DNA of 64,000 nt from contig JBGVCG010000009.1 in assembly GCA_045226255.1 (NCBI GenBank), positions 32,123 to 96,122 on the forward strand, in the 5' to 3' direction. The DNA comes from UBA1181 sp045226255. GTDB taxonomy: Bacteria; Bacteroidota; Bacteroidia; Bacteroidales; Paludibacteraceae. Below, piece by piece: positions 49,992-60,300 of the stretch; within the stretch, counting starts at the first letter, position 1, and every line of letters begins with the position of its first letter. The position numbers were made by a program, and so were the translations under genes. A model generated the notes under the pieces. That model ran no database searches. It had not been told where the DNA came from and saw only the letters and a program-made list of their open reading frames with translations.

Positions 49992-52538
49992 TCATCGCTT
50001 GATGATCTTATACGCTCTCTTTTCTTCCACTGCTCCCGATACGGCGTGTAGGAAGTATATTCCTGGTCGCAATCCGCTCATGTTCATGACATGGTTGTCG
50101 TTGATGGCATCCTCCTGGAGGATGACGCGTCCTGTGACGTCCGTAAGTTCCAAGTGGCATGCGCCAATCATGTCGAATTGGATGTGTAGCTTATCCATGA
50201 CCGGGTTGGGAAAGAAGGAGATGATGCGGTTGGAGGATTGGTCCGGAGAATCCTCGTCATTGTCCTTGTAAATGGCTGTGAAAGAGTACGATCTTTTTTT
50301 GCCTGTCTTTATAGTTATCTTATTGTCATACAAATATTGGGTGTTCACCACATTCCCCTTGTCTGTGCAGAGGGCTAGCCACTTCTCAAATCTTTGGCCA
50401 TTCACCAGCGGCGAGGCCTCGATGGTAATGGAATCATTTTGGAACCATTTTCCGTCAAACCTATCACGGTATAACTGCTCTCCGCAAAGGAACAAGTTTC
50501 CTTCCTTCCCTTCGCTTTTTATGGAGGATTTAATGGTGAGCGGAATCGTCTTTCCCAGGGAATAGTATTGAGCTAACATTCCGTAAAGGATATCGTTTCT
50601 GTTTTCAATCCATTCTGGCATCAGAGCGAAGCAATCGTCCCAGGTGCTTAGCGGTAAATCCCAACGGCTTCTATGGTAGGGGATTTCGTCCGCTATGATG
50701 GAAGACATTGAGTCGATGACATGGTATAGCTCGGATTTATGGAAAATATCCCCCAGTTGGATAGCAATCCGTTCTATGTACTCCCTTTGCACAATGGTGT
50801 CGGACAATATCCGTTCCAGTACCCGGGTTGCCCAATCCTTGTTTCCATGGTCATAATAAGGCTCTGTCCTCGAAAGGAAATTGAAGGGGTTGATATTCAC
50901 TCCAATAATATCCTTGTTGGGGTCGTTTGTAGGCCAATATTCGAAACCTCCATCCAGGTCTTTCAGCAACCATCTCCACTTCCCGTTGTTTCTGTCCCTC
51001 CAGAAAACATAGTTGTTGTTAGGCCAATCGTAGTTCCCGACGAAAGCCTGAAGCGACATGTAGTTGATGAATTCGTTCACATCCACAAGGGAGCATAGCT
51101 TCTCGTGGGAGAAGTTAGGCTGGTTAAGGAATTCACATAGATCATCGTATGCGTCACGGGTGCCTTCCTTCAATTCATGGTTTTTGAACAAATCAATCTT
51201 CTCAATTCCGTAATTGGAAGAGAAATAATCGTCATTGTCCGGTTCCCTGAGGTTTTCTATCCCCCAATATTGTCCGTTTAGGTATACGATGACGGATTGG
51301 CAGGCTTGGTAATCGACATCGACCTTTCCGCCTGATAGTTTTTGCAGGAATGCATCTTTTATGATTGTCAGTTGGGCGTCGTTCCCTCCGTTCCTTAGGT
51401 AGATGCATCTGTATCCGTCTTCCTCCATGGACTCTTTCTCGGAAAAGAATTTGTAGGAGAAATAATTGTTGCCGTACCGTTTCTTCGCGTATATCTTCAT
51501 GCCTTTTACTTTTTCGATGCGGGGCCATCCTCCTGCGATTCTTGCTTCGCACAGTTGGTTGATTACCCTTTCCCCCTCGACGAAATACTCTATGTTGAGG
51601 GGGCGTCGTCTATTGGTCCTGTAATTGCATGGTTCTCCGAAATCCTCTTTGTAGTAAACGCCTGTTTTCCCCTCCACGTATATTCCCAGTGTGTCGTCCC
51701 ACAGGTACTCAGGGTTTAGGGAAAGCGATATGATAGGGAGTTGCATCTCCCTGTCGGTTATGATGTAGGTGTTGACATTGGAGGGCTTGCTCAGTATCTC
51801 TTCCTTGATGATCTTAGCCTTTATGACGGTGGAGCTGTCGATGACGATCGGTTTGTTGTAAAGCGGGGATTGTTCCGTGGGTTCGCTTCCGTCCAGCGTG
51901 TAGCGGATGCTCTTCCTGTACGGATCCGGGGCGGTGAGCTTTACGGTCAATGAGTTGTGGTATATTCCTCCTTGAACACTATATTCAACGTCAGGGGCGG
52001 CTTCCTTTTCCTCACAATCGTCCGAATTGGGACGCATCGGCGTGGCGTGTTCGAACCATACCCAATTTGACGTGTTGGAGAGGCATCTGCCGTAGCTGTG
52101 GTTGATGGGGGCATCCGTATATCTCGGAGTCTCGTCTTCGACCTCCCCGTCGTTACGGGTGAGATAGAGGCTACCGTTGGTGTTGCCCATGTTGATGTTG
52201 GCATGTATGTGCTCGGAATTTATCGTATCTATCTTGTCCGTGTAGATGATTTTGTATCCGTGGGAAGGAATGACACACTTTACAGGTATCTTCCATAGAA
52301 AAAGATCGGTGCGTTTGTCGGATAAGTACCAACCCTTGATGTTTATGTCGTGGTCTGTCGTGTTGTGCAGTTCCACCCAACCCTCCGGGAATTTATAGTC
52401 CTCGTCGATTACGGTGTTCACATTGTTGGGCATAATTTCATTGATGATTATTCCCTTGCTGGCGCTATATGCGACGCATATTGTCCCAAATGTGAGGTAC
52501 ACAAGGATTGCAAGTATATGTGGTATGTTATTCCTCAT
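49992..52538 (-). CDS. T9SS-secreted CotH-kinase-family protein with lamin-tail domain
   Basis: I start this 848-residue protein at 52538, where a signal peptide begins (RNNIPHILAILVYLTFGTIC); an upstream in-frame ATG at 52664 gives no export signal. Domains in order: lamin-tail-like (residues about 28-160, IIINEIMPNN and WVELHNTTD), chitobiase-C-like beta domain (about 185-260, IRYTLDGSEPTEQSPLY) and CotH-kinase-like (about 330-600, CIYLRNGGNDAQ, VYLNGQYWGIENLREPDNDDY and WLLKDLDGGFEYW). A type A T9SS sorting tail ends it (ISFFPNPVMDKLHIQFD to the end). CotH proteins phosphorylate surface proteins in spore formers; here it may act on extracellular partners or be structural. Confidence 0.88.
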   Translation of the reverse strand: MRNNIPHILAILVYLTFGTICVAYSASKGIIINEIMPNNVNTVIDEDYKFPEGWVELHNTTDHDINIKGWYLSDKRTDLFLWKIPVKCVIPSHGYKIIYTDKIDTINSEHIHANINMGNTNGSLYLTRNDGEVEDETPRYTDAPINHSYGRCLSNTSNWVWFEHATPMRPNSDDCEEKEAAPDVEYSVQGGIYHNSLTVKLTAPDPYRKSIRYTLDGSEPTEQSPLYNKPIVIDSSTVIKAKIIKEEILSKPSNVNTYIITDREMQLPIISLSLNPEYLWDDTLGIYVEGKTGVYYKEDFGEPCNYRTNRRRPLNIEYFVEGERVINQLCEARIAGGWPRIEKVKGMKIYAKKRYGNNYFSYKFFSEKESMEEDGYRCIYLRNGGNDAQLTIIKDAFLQKLSGGKVDVDYQACQSVIVYLNGQYWGIENLREPDNDDYFSSNYGIEKIDLFKNHELKEGTRDAYDDLCEFLNQPNFSHEKLCSLVDVNEFINYMSLQAFVGNYDWPNNNYVFWRDRNNGKWRWLLKDLDGGFEYWPTNDPNKDIIGVNINPFNFLSRTEPYYDHGNKDWATRVLERILSDTIVQREYIERIAIQLGDIFHKSELYHVIDSMSSIIADEIPYHRSRWDLPLSTWDDCFALMPEWIENRNDILYGMLAQYYSLGKTIPLTIKSSIKSEGKEGNLFLCGEQLYRDRFDGKWFQNDSITIEASPLVNGQRFEKWLALCTDKGNVVNTQYLYDNKITIKTGKKRSYSFTAIYKDNDEDSPDQSSNRIISFFPNPVMDKLHIQFDMIGACHLELTDVTGRVILQEDAINDNHVMNMSGLRPGIYFLHAVSGAVEEKRAYKIIKR

Positions 52539-52800
52539 CTTTCTTTCTAATCGGTTGAAAACGAATTTATTAAAAACCTGTTTTCGACTCCTTCCGACGT
52601 GTTCCTGTTTTTGGGCCAAATCCTGGGTTTGCGAAGTGTTACAAAACGGAGGTTTACTCGGCAAAAATAATAATTTTGCTGGAAAAAGAGATGATAAATG
52701 TGTGTTCGCTTATTGTTGTGCTTAGGATTAGGATGGTTACTGCTCACGGTTCTTCCTTTTAGACTAGGCATATGATGCGAGATTATCTCACCAGCGCTAC

Positions 52801-52831
52801 TTGTAAATAGTAAATCGTCAAATAGTAAATT
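52801..52831. repeat. Dispersed AT-rich element, inverted copy
   Basis: Contains AAATAGTAAAT twice, the reverse complement of the core found four times at 5131-5205. It is shorter than the kdsB-upstream copies. Confidence 0.6.
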
Positions 52832-52876
52832 CCACGTTACGTCAATATTCTTTCCGAAGATATGGATGTATTTATG

Positions 52877-52884
52877 TATATTTG
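52877..52884 (+). promoter_or_regulatory. -7 box for the M16 peptidase gene
   Basis: TATATTTG is a full match to the -7 consensus, 87 bases before the ATG chosen at 52972. It argues against the in-frame ATG at 52882, which would fall inside the box. Confidence 0.5.
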
Positions 52885-52971
52885 CAAAAGGAATACGGGG
52901 GTGCGATAGCATCCTTTTCCCTTCGTTTGTTTTTCACGGCGGAGTCGTCGGACTCCCTAATTTTTGATGAC

Positions 52972-55797
52972 ATGAAAAAAATCATTTGTGCGGCCTCCGC
53001 ACTTCTATGCGCGATGGCCATGACGGCCCAACCGCCAGTCACCCCTGGTGATTTAAGCCATATCCCGATGGATTCGGCCATTCGATACGGTAAGTTGGAT
53101 AATGGATTGACCTATTACATCCGACACAATGATGTGGTTCCTGAAAGGGCTGACTTCTACATCGCACAAAATGTGGGGGCGATCTTAGAGGAGGACAATC
53201 AAAACGGTTTGGCGCATTTCCTCGAACACATGGCCTTCAATGGTACGAAGAACTTCCCGGACAAGGGTATCATCAACTACTTGGAAACCATCGGCGTGCA
53301 GTTCGGCAACAACGTCAACGCCTACACTTCGTTGGACGAGACCGTCTACAACCTGAAGTCCGTGCCTACCATGAGGGCAAGCATTGTGGATACAGCCTTG
53401 CTCATCCTGCACGATTGGTCTGGATTCATCTCCCTCAAGTCGGAGGAGATCGACAAGGAACGTGGCGTGATCCGTGAGGAGTGGAGGAGTCGCCAGAATG
53501 CGAAACGTAGGCTGTGGAAGGCTTCCCTGCCTATACTCTACAAAAACTCGCAATATGCGAAACGTGACATCATTGGTGACACGGCTATCATCGCCAACTT
53601 TGCATACGACACTTTGCGCGCCTACTATCATAGATGGTACAGACCTGACCTGCAATCCATTGTGATTGTGGGAGATGTGAATGTGGACAGCGTCGAGAAC
53701 ACCATCAAACGGATGTGGACCGACATCCCTAAGCGGGTGAACCCTGACAAGCGTGTGGTTTATCAACTGGAACGTGTCACCGAACCTGTCGTGGCGATTC
53801 TGACGGACAAGGAGGCGAAGACCTCCTCCATCCGTATCGACTACCGTATGGATAAGCTCTCCGATCAGGTGGTCGGTAGCAAGGCTGGCTATAAAATATC
53901 CATCGTGAGGGATCTGATCGAGTCCATGATGAGTGACCGCCTCGACGAGATATCGCAGAAGGCGGACGCTCCGTTCGCGGGGGCTTCCGTCGGATATGGT
54001 GAAATCGTCCGTTCGAAGGATGCGTTCATCCTCTTGGCTGTCCCTGTCGAGGGACAGGAGGAGCAGAGTTTCGCCGCACTCTTGGCGGAGGGTGAGCGGA
54101 TGAAGCGGTTCGGATTCACGCAGGCTGAATTGGACAGGGCGAAGGAGAGCCTCCTCAGTGGCCTGGAGAAGGCCTATAACGAAAGGGGAAAGACGAAGAA
54201 TGGTTCATATGTGCAGGAGTATATCCGTAACTTTCTCGATAAGGAACCTGTCCCAGGCATCGAGTGGGAATATAAAAATGTTCGGGAAATGTTGCCGTCC
54301 ATCACGTTGGAATTGGTTAACAGACACGCTAAGTCAGCTGTCTCTTCGAAGGAGATCACTGTCCTCATGACGGGTCCGGAGAAGGAGTCTGTCCACTTCC
54401 CGAACAAGGAGAAGGTGCTTGCGATGCTTCAGGAAACCTCCTCGATGGCGCTGGAATCCTACACCGAAAATAACCTGCAGGCACCGCTTGTCGGTAAAAT
54501 GCCTAAGCAGGGTAAGGTGAAGAAGGAACGAAAGGTGAGTGAGTTGGAGAATGTGACCGAGTGGACCCTCAGCAATGGTATGCGCATCGTCATCCGTCCG
54601 ACGAAGCTCAAGGAGGATGAAATCATCCTTTACGGCTACAGTGAGGGAGGTTTGTCCATGATCGATAATGTGTCGGATATGCCTTCCGCCAACCTCTGCG
54701 TCTCAGTCGCACAGAACAACGGAAAGGGAACCTTCAATGCGATTGACCTCAGCAAGAAGTTAGCGGGCAAGGTGGTAAGGCTGAGTCCTTCCGTGGGCGC
54801 CTACAACGAGTCCTTCTCCGGATCATCCTCCGTCAAGGACTTCGAGACGCTTGCGCAATTAGTCTATCTTCTCTTCACGGGTACCCGTACGGACGATGAT
54901 AGCTACCAAGCGCTGATCAATCAATACCACACGGTCCTGGTGAATGCGGACAAGGATCCAAGCCGAACCTTCAGCGACTCTGTACAGGTGACGGTGAATG
55001 GACATCACGAGCGAACCACTCCGTTCGGTCTGAAACAATTGGAGCAGGTGAACCAGAAGACTTCGCTGGATATCTTCACCCGCAGGTTCTTAGACCCGAA
55101 AGATTTCACTGTCTTCATCGTCGGCAACGTTGACATGGAGAAGATGAAGGATCCTATCACCCGTTACCTCGGTGGTATCCCTGTCCAGAAGAAGATGAAG
55201 GAGGAGCAGTGGATTGACCGTCAGATACGCAGGCCTAACGGAGTCGTCAACAACACCTTCTCCAGGGAGTTGGAGATCAAGAAGACGTCCAGCTTCGTTG
55301 TCTATGGAGCTGAAATGCGCTATACATTGAGGAACAGACTGATTATGCAACTCATCGGGGATATATTGGATATCCGTTACTTCGAGTCGATGCGAGAGAA
55401 CGAGGGCGGCACTTACGGAGTATCCGTGCGTGGATCGCTCTCCAAGAAACCAGTCGAGTACGCTTCCCTGCAGATGCGCTACGATACCGACCCTGAGATG
55501 TACGAGAAGCTCCAGAAGATCGTCTATTCGGAGGTGGATTCTTTCATCGCCGAAGGACCGAAGGAGGTAGACTTCAACAAGGCGGTGCTGAACTTGAAGA
55601 ACAAGTGTACCGAGAACCAGAAGGAGAACAATTGGCAGTTGAATGCGATGGTCGCTTATTACAACGATCATGAGGACCTCGCCAAGGATTACCTTAGCAC
55701 GCTGGAGTCCATTACCCGTAACGAACTGCGCGATACGCTCAAATGGTTGCGTGAGCAAAATAATAGGATTGAGGTGGTCATGAAACCTCAGGAATGA
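52972..55797 (+). CDS. M16-family zinc peptidase, PqqL/insulinase-like, exported
   Basis: This 941-residue protein has a signal peptide (KKIICAASALLCAMAMTAQ) and two M16 halves. The first carries the inverted zinc motif H82-F-L-E85-H86 (AHFLEHMAFNG) with the distal Glu near 163 in DKERGVIREEW, so it should be active. The second half has the R/Y-type motif (YFESMRENEGGTYGVSVRG). Family members of this length degrade peptides in the periplasm or at the outer membrane. I start at 52972 because the -7 box and signal peptide fit. No partner gene is adjacent; the small zinc-less M16 homologue is at 6205. Confidence 0.93.
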   Translation: MKKIICAASALLCAMAMTAQPPVTPGDLSHIPMDSAIRYGKLDNGLTYYIRHNDVVPERADFYIAQNVGAILEEDNQNGLAHFLEHMAFNGTKNFPDKGIINYLETIGVQFGNNVNAYTSLDETVYNLKSVPTMRASIVDTALLILHDWSGFISLKSEEIDKERGVIREEWRSRQNAKRRLWKASLPILYKNSQYAKRDIIGDTAIIANFAYDTLRAYYHRWYRPDLQSIVIVGDVNVDSVENTIKRMWTDIPKRVNPDKRVVYQLERVTEPVVAILTDKEAKTSSIRIDYRMDKLSDQVVGSKAGYKISIVRDLIESMMSDRLDEISQKADAPFAGASVGYGEIVRSKDAFILLAVPVEGQEEQSFAALLAEGERMKRFGFTQAELDRAKESLLSGLEKAYNERGKTKNGSYVQEYIRNFLDKEPVPGIEWEYKNVREMLPSITLELVNRHAKSAVSSKEITVLMTGPEKESVHFPNKEKVLAMLQETSSMALESYTENNLQAPLVGKMPKQGKVKKERKVSELENVTEWTLSNGMRIVIRPTKLKEDEIILYGYSEGGLSMIDNVSDMPSANLCVSVAQNNGKGTFNAIDLSKKLAGKVVRLSPSVGAYNESFSGSSSVKDFETLAQLVYLLFTGTRTDDDSYQALINQYHTVLVNADKDPSRTFSDSVQVTVNGHHERTTPFGLKQLEQVNQKTSLDIFTRRFLDPKDFTVFIVGNVDMEKMKDPITRYLGGIPVQKKMKEEQWIDRQIRRPNGVVNNTFSRELEIKKTSSFVVYGAEMRYTLRNRLIMQLIGDILDIRYFESMRENEGGTYGVSVRGSLSKKPVEYASLQMRYDTDPEMYEKLQKIVYSEVDSFIAEGPKEVDFNKAVLNLKNKCTENQKENNWQLNAMVAYYNDHEDLAKDYLSTLESITRNELRDTLKWLREQNNRIEVVMKPQE

Positions 55798-55942
55798 TGC
55801 GTGATGGATAGCTGTATAAGGTGGAGTTGAAAAGGGGAAAAGATTGTTATGAATGAAACGGAATGGACTGCTAATATTTGTACGTTATTTTTTCTCCAAT
55901 TTTATTAACTTCGCGTCATAGAAGAATGATGAAAATTGAAAG

Positions 55943-56476
55943 ATGATGAAGGTTAAGGATAAAAATTTTGAGGAGATGCTCTCTAAGGAGGATATCTCCA
56001 GCATTGTGGATCGTTTGGCGACGGCTCTGAATGCGGACATGGCGGGTAAGAATCCCTATTTCCTTGTGATGATGAACGGGGCTGTGTTCTTTGCGACGGA
56101 CCTTCTGCGACGGATCACCATACCATGCGGGTTGGCTTTCGTGAAATACACCTCATACGAGGGCATGCGCTCTACGGGCAAGGTGACGGCTCTCCTTCCT
56201 GTTCCGGCCGACGTGAAGGGACGGAATGTGGTGGTCGTGGAGGATATCGTCGATACGGGCGAGACCATGAAAGCTTTCTTGTCGGAGGTGCAGCGTTATG
56301 CGCCGGAGTCGGTCCGCATCGTCTCTTTCTTGGCGAAGCCGGCTGCGATGAAGCATCCGCTCCTGATCGATTATGTGGGGAAGGAGATCGGAAACGAGTT
56401 CGTCCTAGGCTATGGCCTTGATTACGACGGCTTGGGCAGGAATGTTCCTGAACTGTTGGTCTATGACGGAAAATAA
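55943..56476 (+). CDS. hpt: Hypoxanthine phosphoribosyltransferase
   Basis: This 177-residue purine-salvage enzyme converts hypoxanthine or guanine plus PRPP to IMP or GMP. It shows MMNGAVFFATDLLRR, the flexible-loop region VKYTSYEGMRSTGKV, the PRPP motif VVVVEDIVDTGET and the purine-contact region YVGKEIGNEFVLGYGLDYDG. Length is normal. Two ATG codons in tandem leave a one-residue doubt. A -7-like TAACTTCG lies at 55906-55913. adk follows by 29 bases, a common pairing in Bacteroidales. Confidence 0.95.
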   Translation: MMKVKDKNFEEMLSKEDISSIVDRLATALNADMAGKNPYFLVMMNGAVFFATDLLRRITIPCGLAFVKYTSYEGMRSTGKVTALLPVPADVKGRNVVVVEDIVDTGETMKAFLSEVQRYAPESVRIVSFLAKPAAMKHPLLIDYVGKEIGNEFVLGYGLDYDGLGRNVPELLVYDGK

Positions 56477-56505
56477 AAAGTGAAACTGATTTAAATAATA
56501 GAATA

Positions 56506-57084
56506 ATGAAAAACGTAGTTATTTTTGGTGCCCCAGGTTCTGGAAAGGGTACTCAGAGTGAGAACATTATCAAGAAGTATGGTTATGCGCATTTCTCCAC
56601 AGGTGATATCTTGAGGAAGCAAATCGCTGATCAGACTGAGTTGGGCAAGATCGCCAAGACATTCATCGATGAGGGTAAGTTGGTCACTGACGAGCTGATC
56701 ATCAACATGCTCGACGCTGAGTTGGATTCCGCAAAGGACGCTAAGGGTGTCATCTTCGACGGTTTCCCACGTACTTATGCGCAGGCTGAGGCTTTGAAGA
56801 AGATGTTGAACAAGAGGGGCACGGATGTGGCTGTGATGTTGAACATCCACGTTGACGAGGCTGAGTTGATCAAGCGTCTTCTCGAGAGAGGTAAGACTTC
56901 CGGCCGTTCCGACGACAACTTGGAGACCATCACCAAGAGAATCAAGACTTACAACGAGCAGACTACTCCAGTGATCGACTTCTACAAGAAGGAGGGTACT
57001 TGCGTGGATATCCAGGGCGTTGGCTCTATCGATGATATCTTCGCTTCTATCTCAAAGGCAATTGATTCAGCGAAGGATCTATAA
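56506..57084 (+). CDS. adk: Adenylate kinase
   Basis: This 192-residue enzyme interconverts AMP, ADP and ATP. The P-loop is GAPGSGKGTQ, the AMP site includes STGDILRKQI and DGFPRTYAQ, and the lid is short (ERGKTSGRSDDN), without the zinc Cys set of the long form. Codon use is strongly biased towards a few preferred codons, more than in neighbouring genes, as expected for a highly expressed gene. A strong terminator follows at 57107. Confidence 0.96.
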   Translation: MKNVVIFGAPGSGKGTQSENIIKKYGYAHFSTGDILRKQIADQTELGKIAKTFIDEGKLVTDELIINMLDAELDSAKDAKGVIFDGFPRTYAQAEALKKMLNKRGTDVAVMLNIHVDEAELIKRLLERGKTSGRSDDNLETITKRIKTYNEQTTPVIDFYKKEGTCVDIQGVGSIDDIFASISKAIDSAKDL

Positions 57085-57106
57085 TTAGATTTTTTATATA
57101 AAGGGA

Positions 57107-57137
57107 AACAGGAGGGGCTAGGCTTCTCCTGTTTTTT
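57107..57137 (+). terminator. Rho-independent terminator after adk
   Basis: An 8-bp stem AACAGGAG/CTCCTGTT (57107-57114 with 57126-57133) with an 11-base loop runs into a T tract. It ends the hpt-adk unit. Confidence 0.88.
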
Positions 57138-57276
57138 TAATGCTCGGTAAGCGCAATGTCAGGAATTCGCATAGGAGGAGAACCCTACTCGTCGTATGCT
57201 CTTGAGACAATGCCGATGAATTGATGGTTACTTATTGCGTTAGGCCTAAACCTTTTATTATGCTTTTTGGGGGATG

Positions 57277-57308
57277 TTTGGGTTATTGTGAAATAAAAAT
57301 TACCTTTG
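57277..57308 (+). promoter_or_regulatory. Promoter of the fusion helicase gene
   Basis: TTTG at 57277-57280, a 20-base spacer and TACCTTTG at 57301-57308 fully match the Bacteroidota consensus. The ATG follows at 57337. Confidence 0.7.
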
Positions 57309-57336
57309 TGCGCAAAGGCTTTACCATAGGTTTGGA

Positions 57337-60300
57337 ATGCAAGGGAAACGTAAATTAGTGTTTATTGATACAGAGGTTGGTTGGTCAGACAAGAAAGTCC
57401 ATGATGTGGGTGCATTGTCTGACGAAGGTGCCACATTCCATTCCAATTCTATCCCAGAATTTTTGCGGTTTGTGTCTGATGCTGATTTTTTGTGTGGACA
57501 CAATGCTATTCACCATGATTTACAGTACCTTTTCTGTGATAATTCGGCAACTTATGTGTCGAAAACGATAGACACACTCTATCTCTCTCCCTTGCTTTTC
57601 CCAAAAAGGCCTTATCATAATCTGTTGAAGGACGATAAGCTACAGGTGGATGAGTTGAATAATCCTCTGAACGATTGTTCCAAGGCTCGTGATTTGTTCC
57701 ATGATGAGATTGCGGCTTTCACAGCCTTGCCTCTTGACCTTCAAATCATCTATTGCACGTTGCTGTATGGGAAGGAGGAGTTTAAATGTTTCTTTGATTA
57801 CGTTGGGTTCACAACAAGGAGTGGTGATCCTGCCACATTGATTCAAACTTTTTTTAAAGACCGTTTGTGCGTTCATGCGGATGTCCGTGCAATGGCGGAG
57901 AAGTACCCTGTCGAGTTGGCGTATTCGCTCGCACTGATTAGTGTGGGGGATACTACATCCATTACACCTCCTTGGCTGTTGCGTAATTTCCCCGAGATAG
58001 AGAATGTGCTTTGGTCCTTACGCAATAATCCTTGCGAAGATGAACATAGCTCCTATTGCCGTGGTATGTTGGATATATATGCCGGACTAAAGAAGTTCTT
58101 TGGCTACGACGCTTTCCGTACGTTTGACGGGGAGCCTATGCAGGAACAAGCGGTTTCTTGTGCGGTGAAGGGTGAATCCCTGTTGTGTATATTCCCTACG
58201 GGAGGCGGTAAATCCTTGACGTTTCAGCTGCCGGCTTTGATGGCGGGTCGTACGGTGCAGGGGTTGACGGTTGTGATTTCTCCTCTTCAGTCTCTTATGA
58301 AGGATCAGGTAGATAACCTGGTGGCGAAGGGATGGGAGGATGCGGTCACAATTAATGGAATGTTAGATCCAGTCTCTCGTGCGGAAGCGTACGAGTGCGT
58401 GGCGAATGGTATGGCGAAGATCCTTTACATAGCACCTGAATTACTTCGGTCTAAAACGTTGGAGAAACTGTTGCTTGCAAGGAATGTGGTGCGTATCGTC
58501 ATCGATGAGGCTCACTGCTTCTCTTCATGGGGGCATGATTTCAGGGTGGATTATTTGTATATCGCCGATTTCATTAAGAATCTGCAGGAAAAGAAACGGA
58601 TGCAGACACCTATCCCTGTCTCCTGTTTCACTGCGACGGCAAAGCAAAAGGTCATTTCGGACATCCATGACTACTTCATGAAAAAATTGGGCATTGAGTT
58701 GAAGCATTTCGCATCTTCTTCTGATAGGAAGAATTTGCGCTATTCTGTCATGTTCGCTGAGTCTGAAGATGAGAAGTATAACCTATTGCGGAATTTGATG
58801 GTCTCGTATGAGTGCCCAACCATTGTGTATGTCTCCAGGACATCCCGCGCAAAGATTTTGTCTGAAAGATTGACGAGGGATGGCTATCCTACGCTTTATT
58901 TCCATGGTAAAATGGATTCGAGCGAGAAGGTGGCGAACCAAAACGCTTTTATGACGGATCAGGTACGGTCTATCGTGGCGACCAGTGCATTTGGGATGGG
59001 CGTCGATAAAAGTGATGTCGGCCTGGTTGTCCATTATGATATCTCGGATTCATTGGAGAATTATGTGCAGGAGGCGGGTAGGGCAGGCCGGAATCCTGAG
59101 ATGGAGGCGAAATGCTATGTGTTGTATAGTAATGCGGATTTGGATAAGCATTTTATTTTGCTGAATCAGACAAAGTTAAGTATCGGAGAGATACAGCAGG
59201 TCTGGTCTGCCATCAAATCAATGACTAAACAGCGGAATTATATGGCTTGTTCGCCTTTGGAGATCGCAAGGGCGGCTGGTTGGGACGATTCTGTCCAAGA
59301 TATGGAAACTCGTATACGGACTGCTGTCTCGGCGTTGGAAGATGCAGGGTACATCAAGCGTGGATACAATATTCCTCATGTCTTCGCAACGGGTATAAAG
59401 GTTCGAAACATGGATGAGGCTACTTCCAAACTGAACGCTTCCCGTTTGTTTAACCCGCAAGATAGGGAGAATGCTGTCCGTATTATAAAATCTTTGATTT
59501 CGGCTAAATATGTTCTGAAGTCTGGTGTGGCAGAGGCAGAGGCGGAGTCTCGTGTCGATTATCTGGCGGATAGGCTGGGAATGACGAAACAGACTGTGAT
59601 CTCTGTTATTAACTTGATGAAACAGGAACAGATTATAGCGGATGTCATGGACATGTCTGCCTTTATCGACAAGTCTGATTCGGAGTCTAAATCCAATAAG
59701 ATTTTTCAGAATTTTATTAAGTTGGAGGAGTTCGTGTTGGATAAATTGTCGGATTCGAAGGATGGTTGCGTATTTTACAAGGAATTGAATGATCAGGCGT
59801 TGAAGTCTGGATTATCCTTCTCTTCCGTGAAGTCCCTCCGTACGATATTGTATTTCTTGTCGGTGAAGCGTTATCTGAAGAAATCGGAGGTTCCTGCCAA
59901 TGGCGGTTTTGAGTTCTCTTTTTGTCTTCCTTTGGATAATTTGCGGGCGAAGTATGAGAATAGACGCTCTATCTGCTCGTTTTTAATCAAACGGTTTTAT
60001 GAACAATCCGCTAAACAAACGGATAGTAATGGGAAGAGTGTGGTTCAATTTTCTTTGGTTTCTTTGCTCTCTGAATATAATGAGAATCAGGAACATACGC
60101 TTTTTGCTTCTCAGTCGTCCGTTTCTCTTGAGGAAATGGAGGAGTCCATCTTGTATTTGTCGAAGATTGGTGCCCTGAAATTGGAGGGTGGCTTCATGGT
60201 CGTGTACAATACAATGGAAATCAGAAGGTTGGTGGATTCCAAGTATCGCTATAAGATGGAGGATTACCGCTTGTTGGATGAGTTCTATAAGCAGAAGATA

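Larger units (their letters stand above)
52539..52971. other. Divergent intergenic region (433 bases)
   Basis: Between the CotH gene and the M16 gene. It contains the AT-rich dispersed element at 52801-52831, a -7 box at 52877-52884 and a small hairpin (52899-52904 with 52909-52914, one G-U pair) followed by TTTT right after the expected transcript start. A second small palindrome lies at 52941-52956 (GGAGTC and GACTCC). No further gene is supported. Confidence 0.55.
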
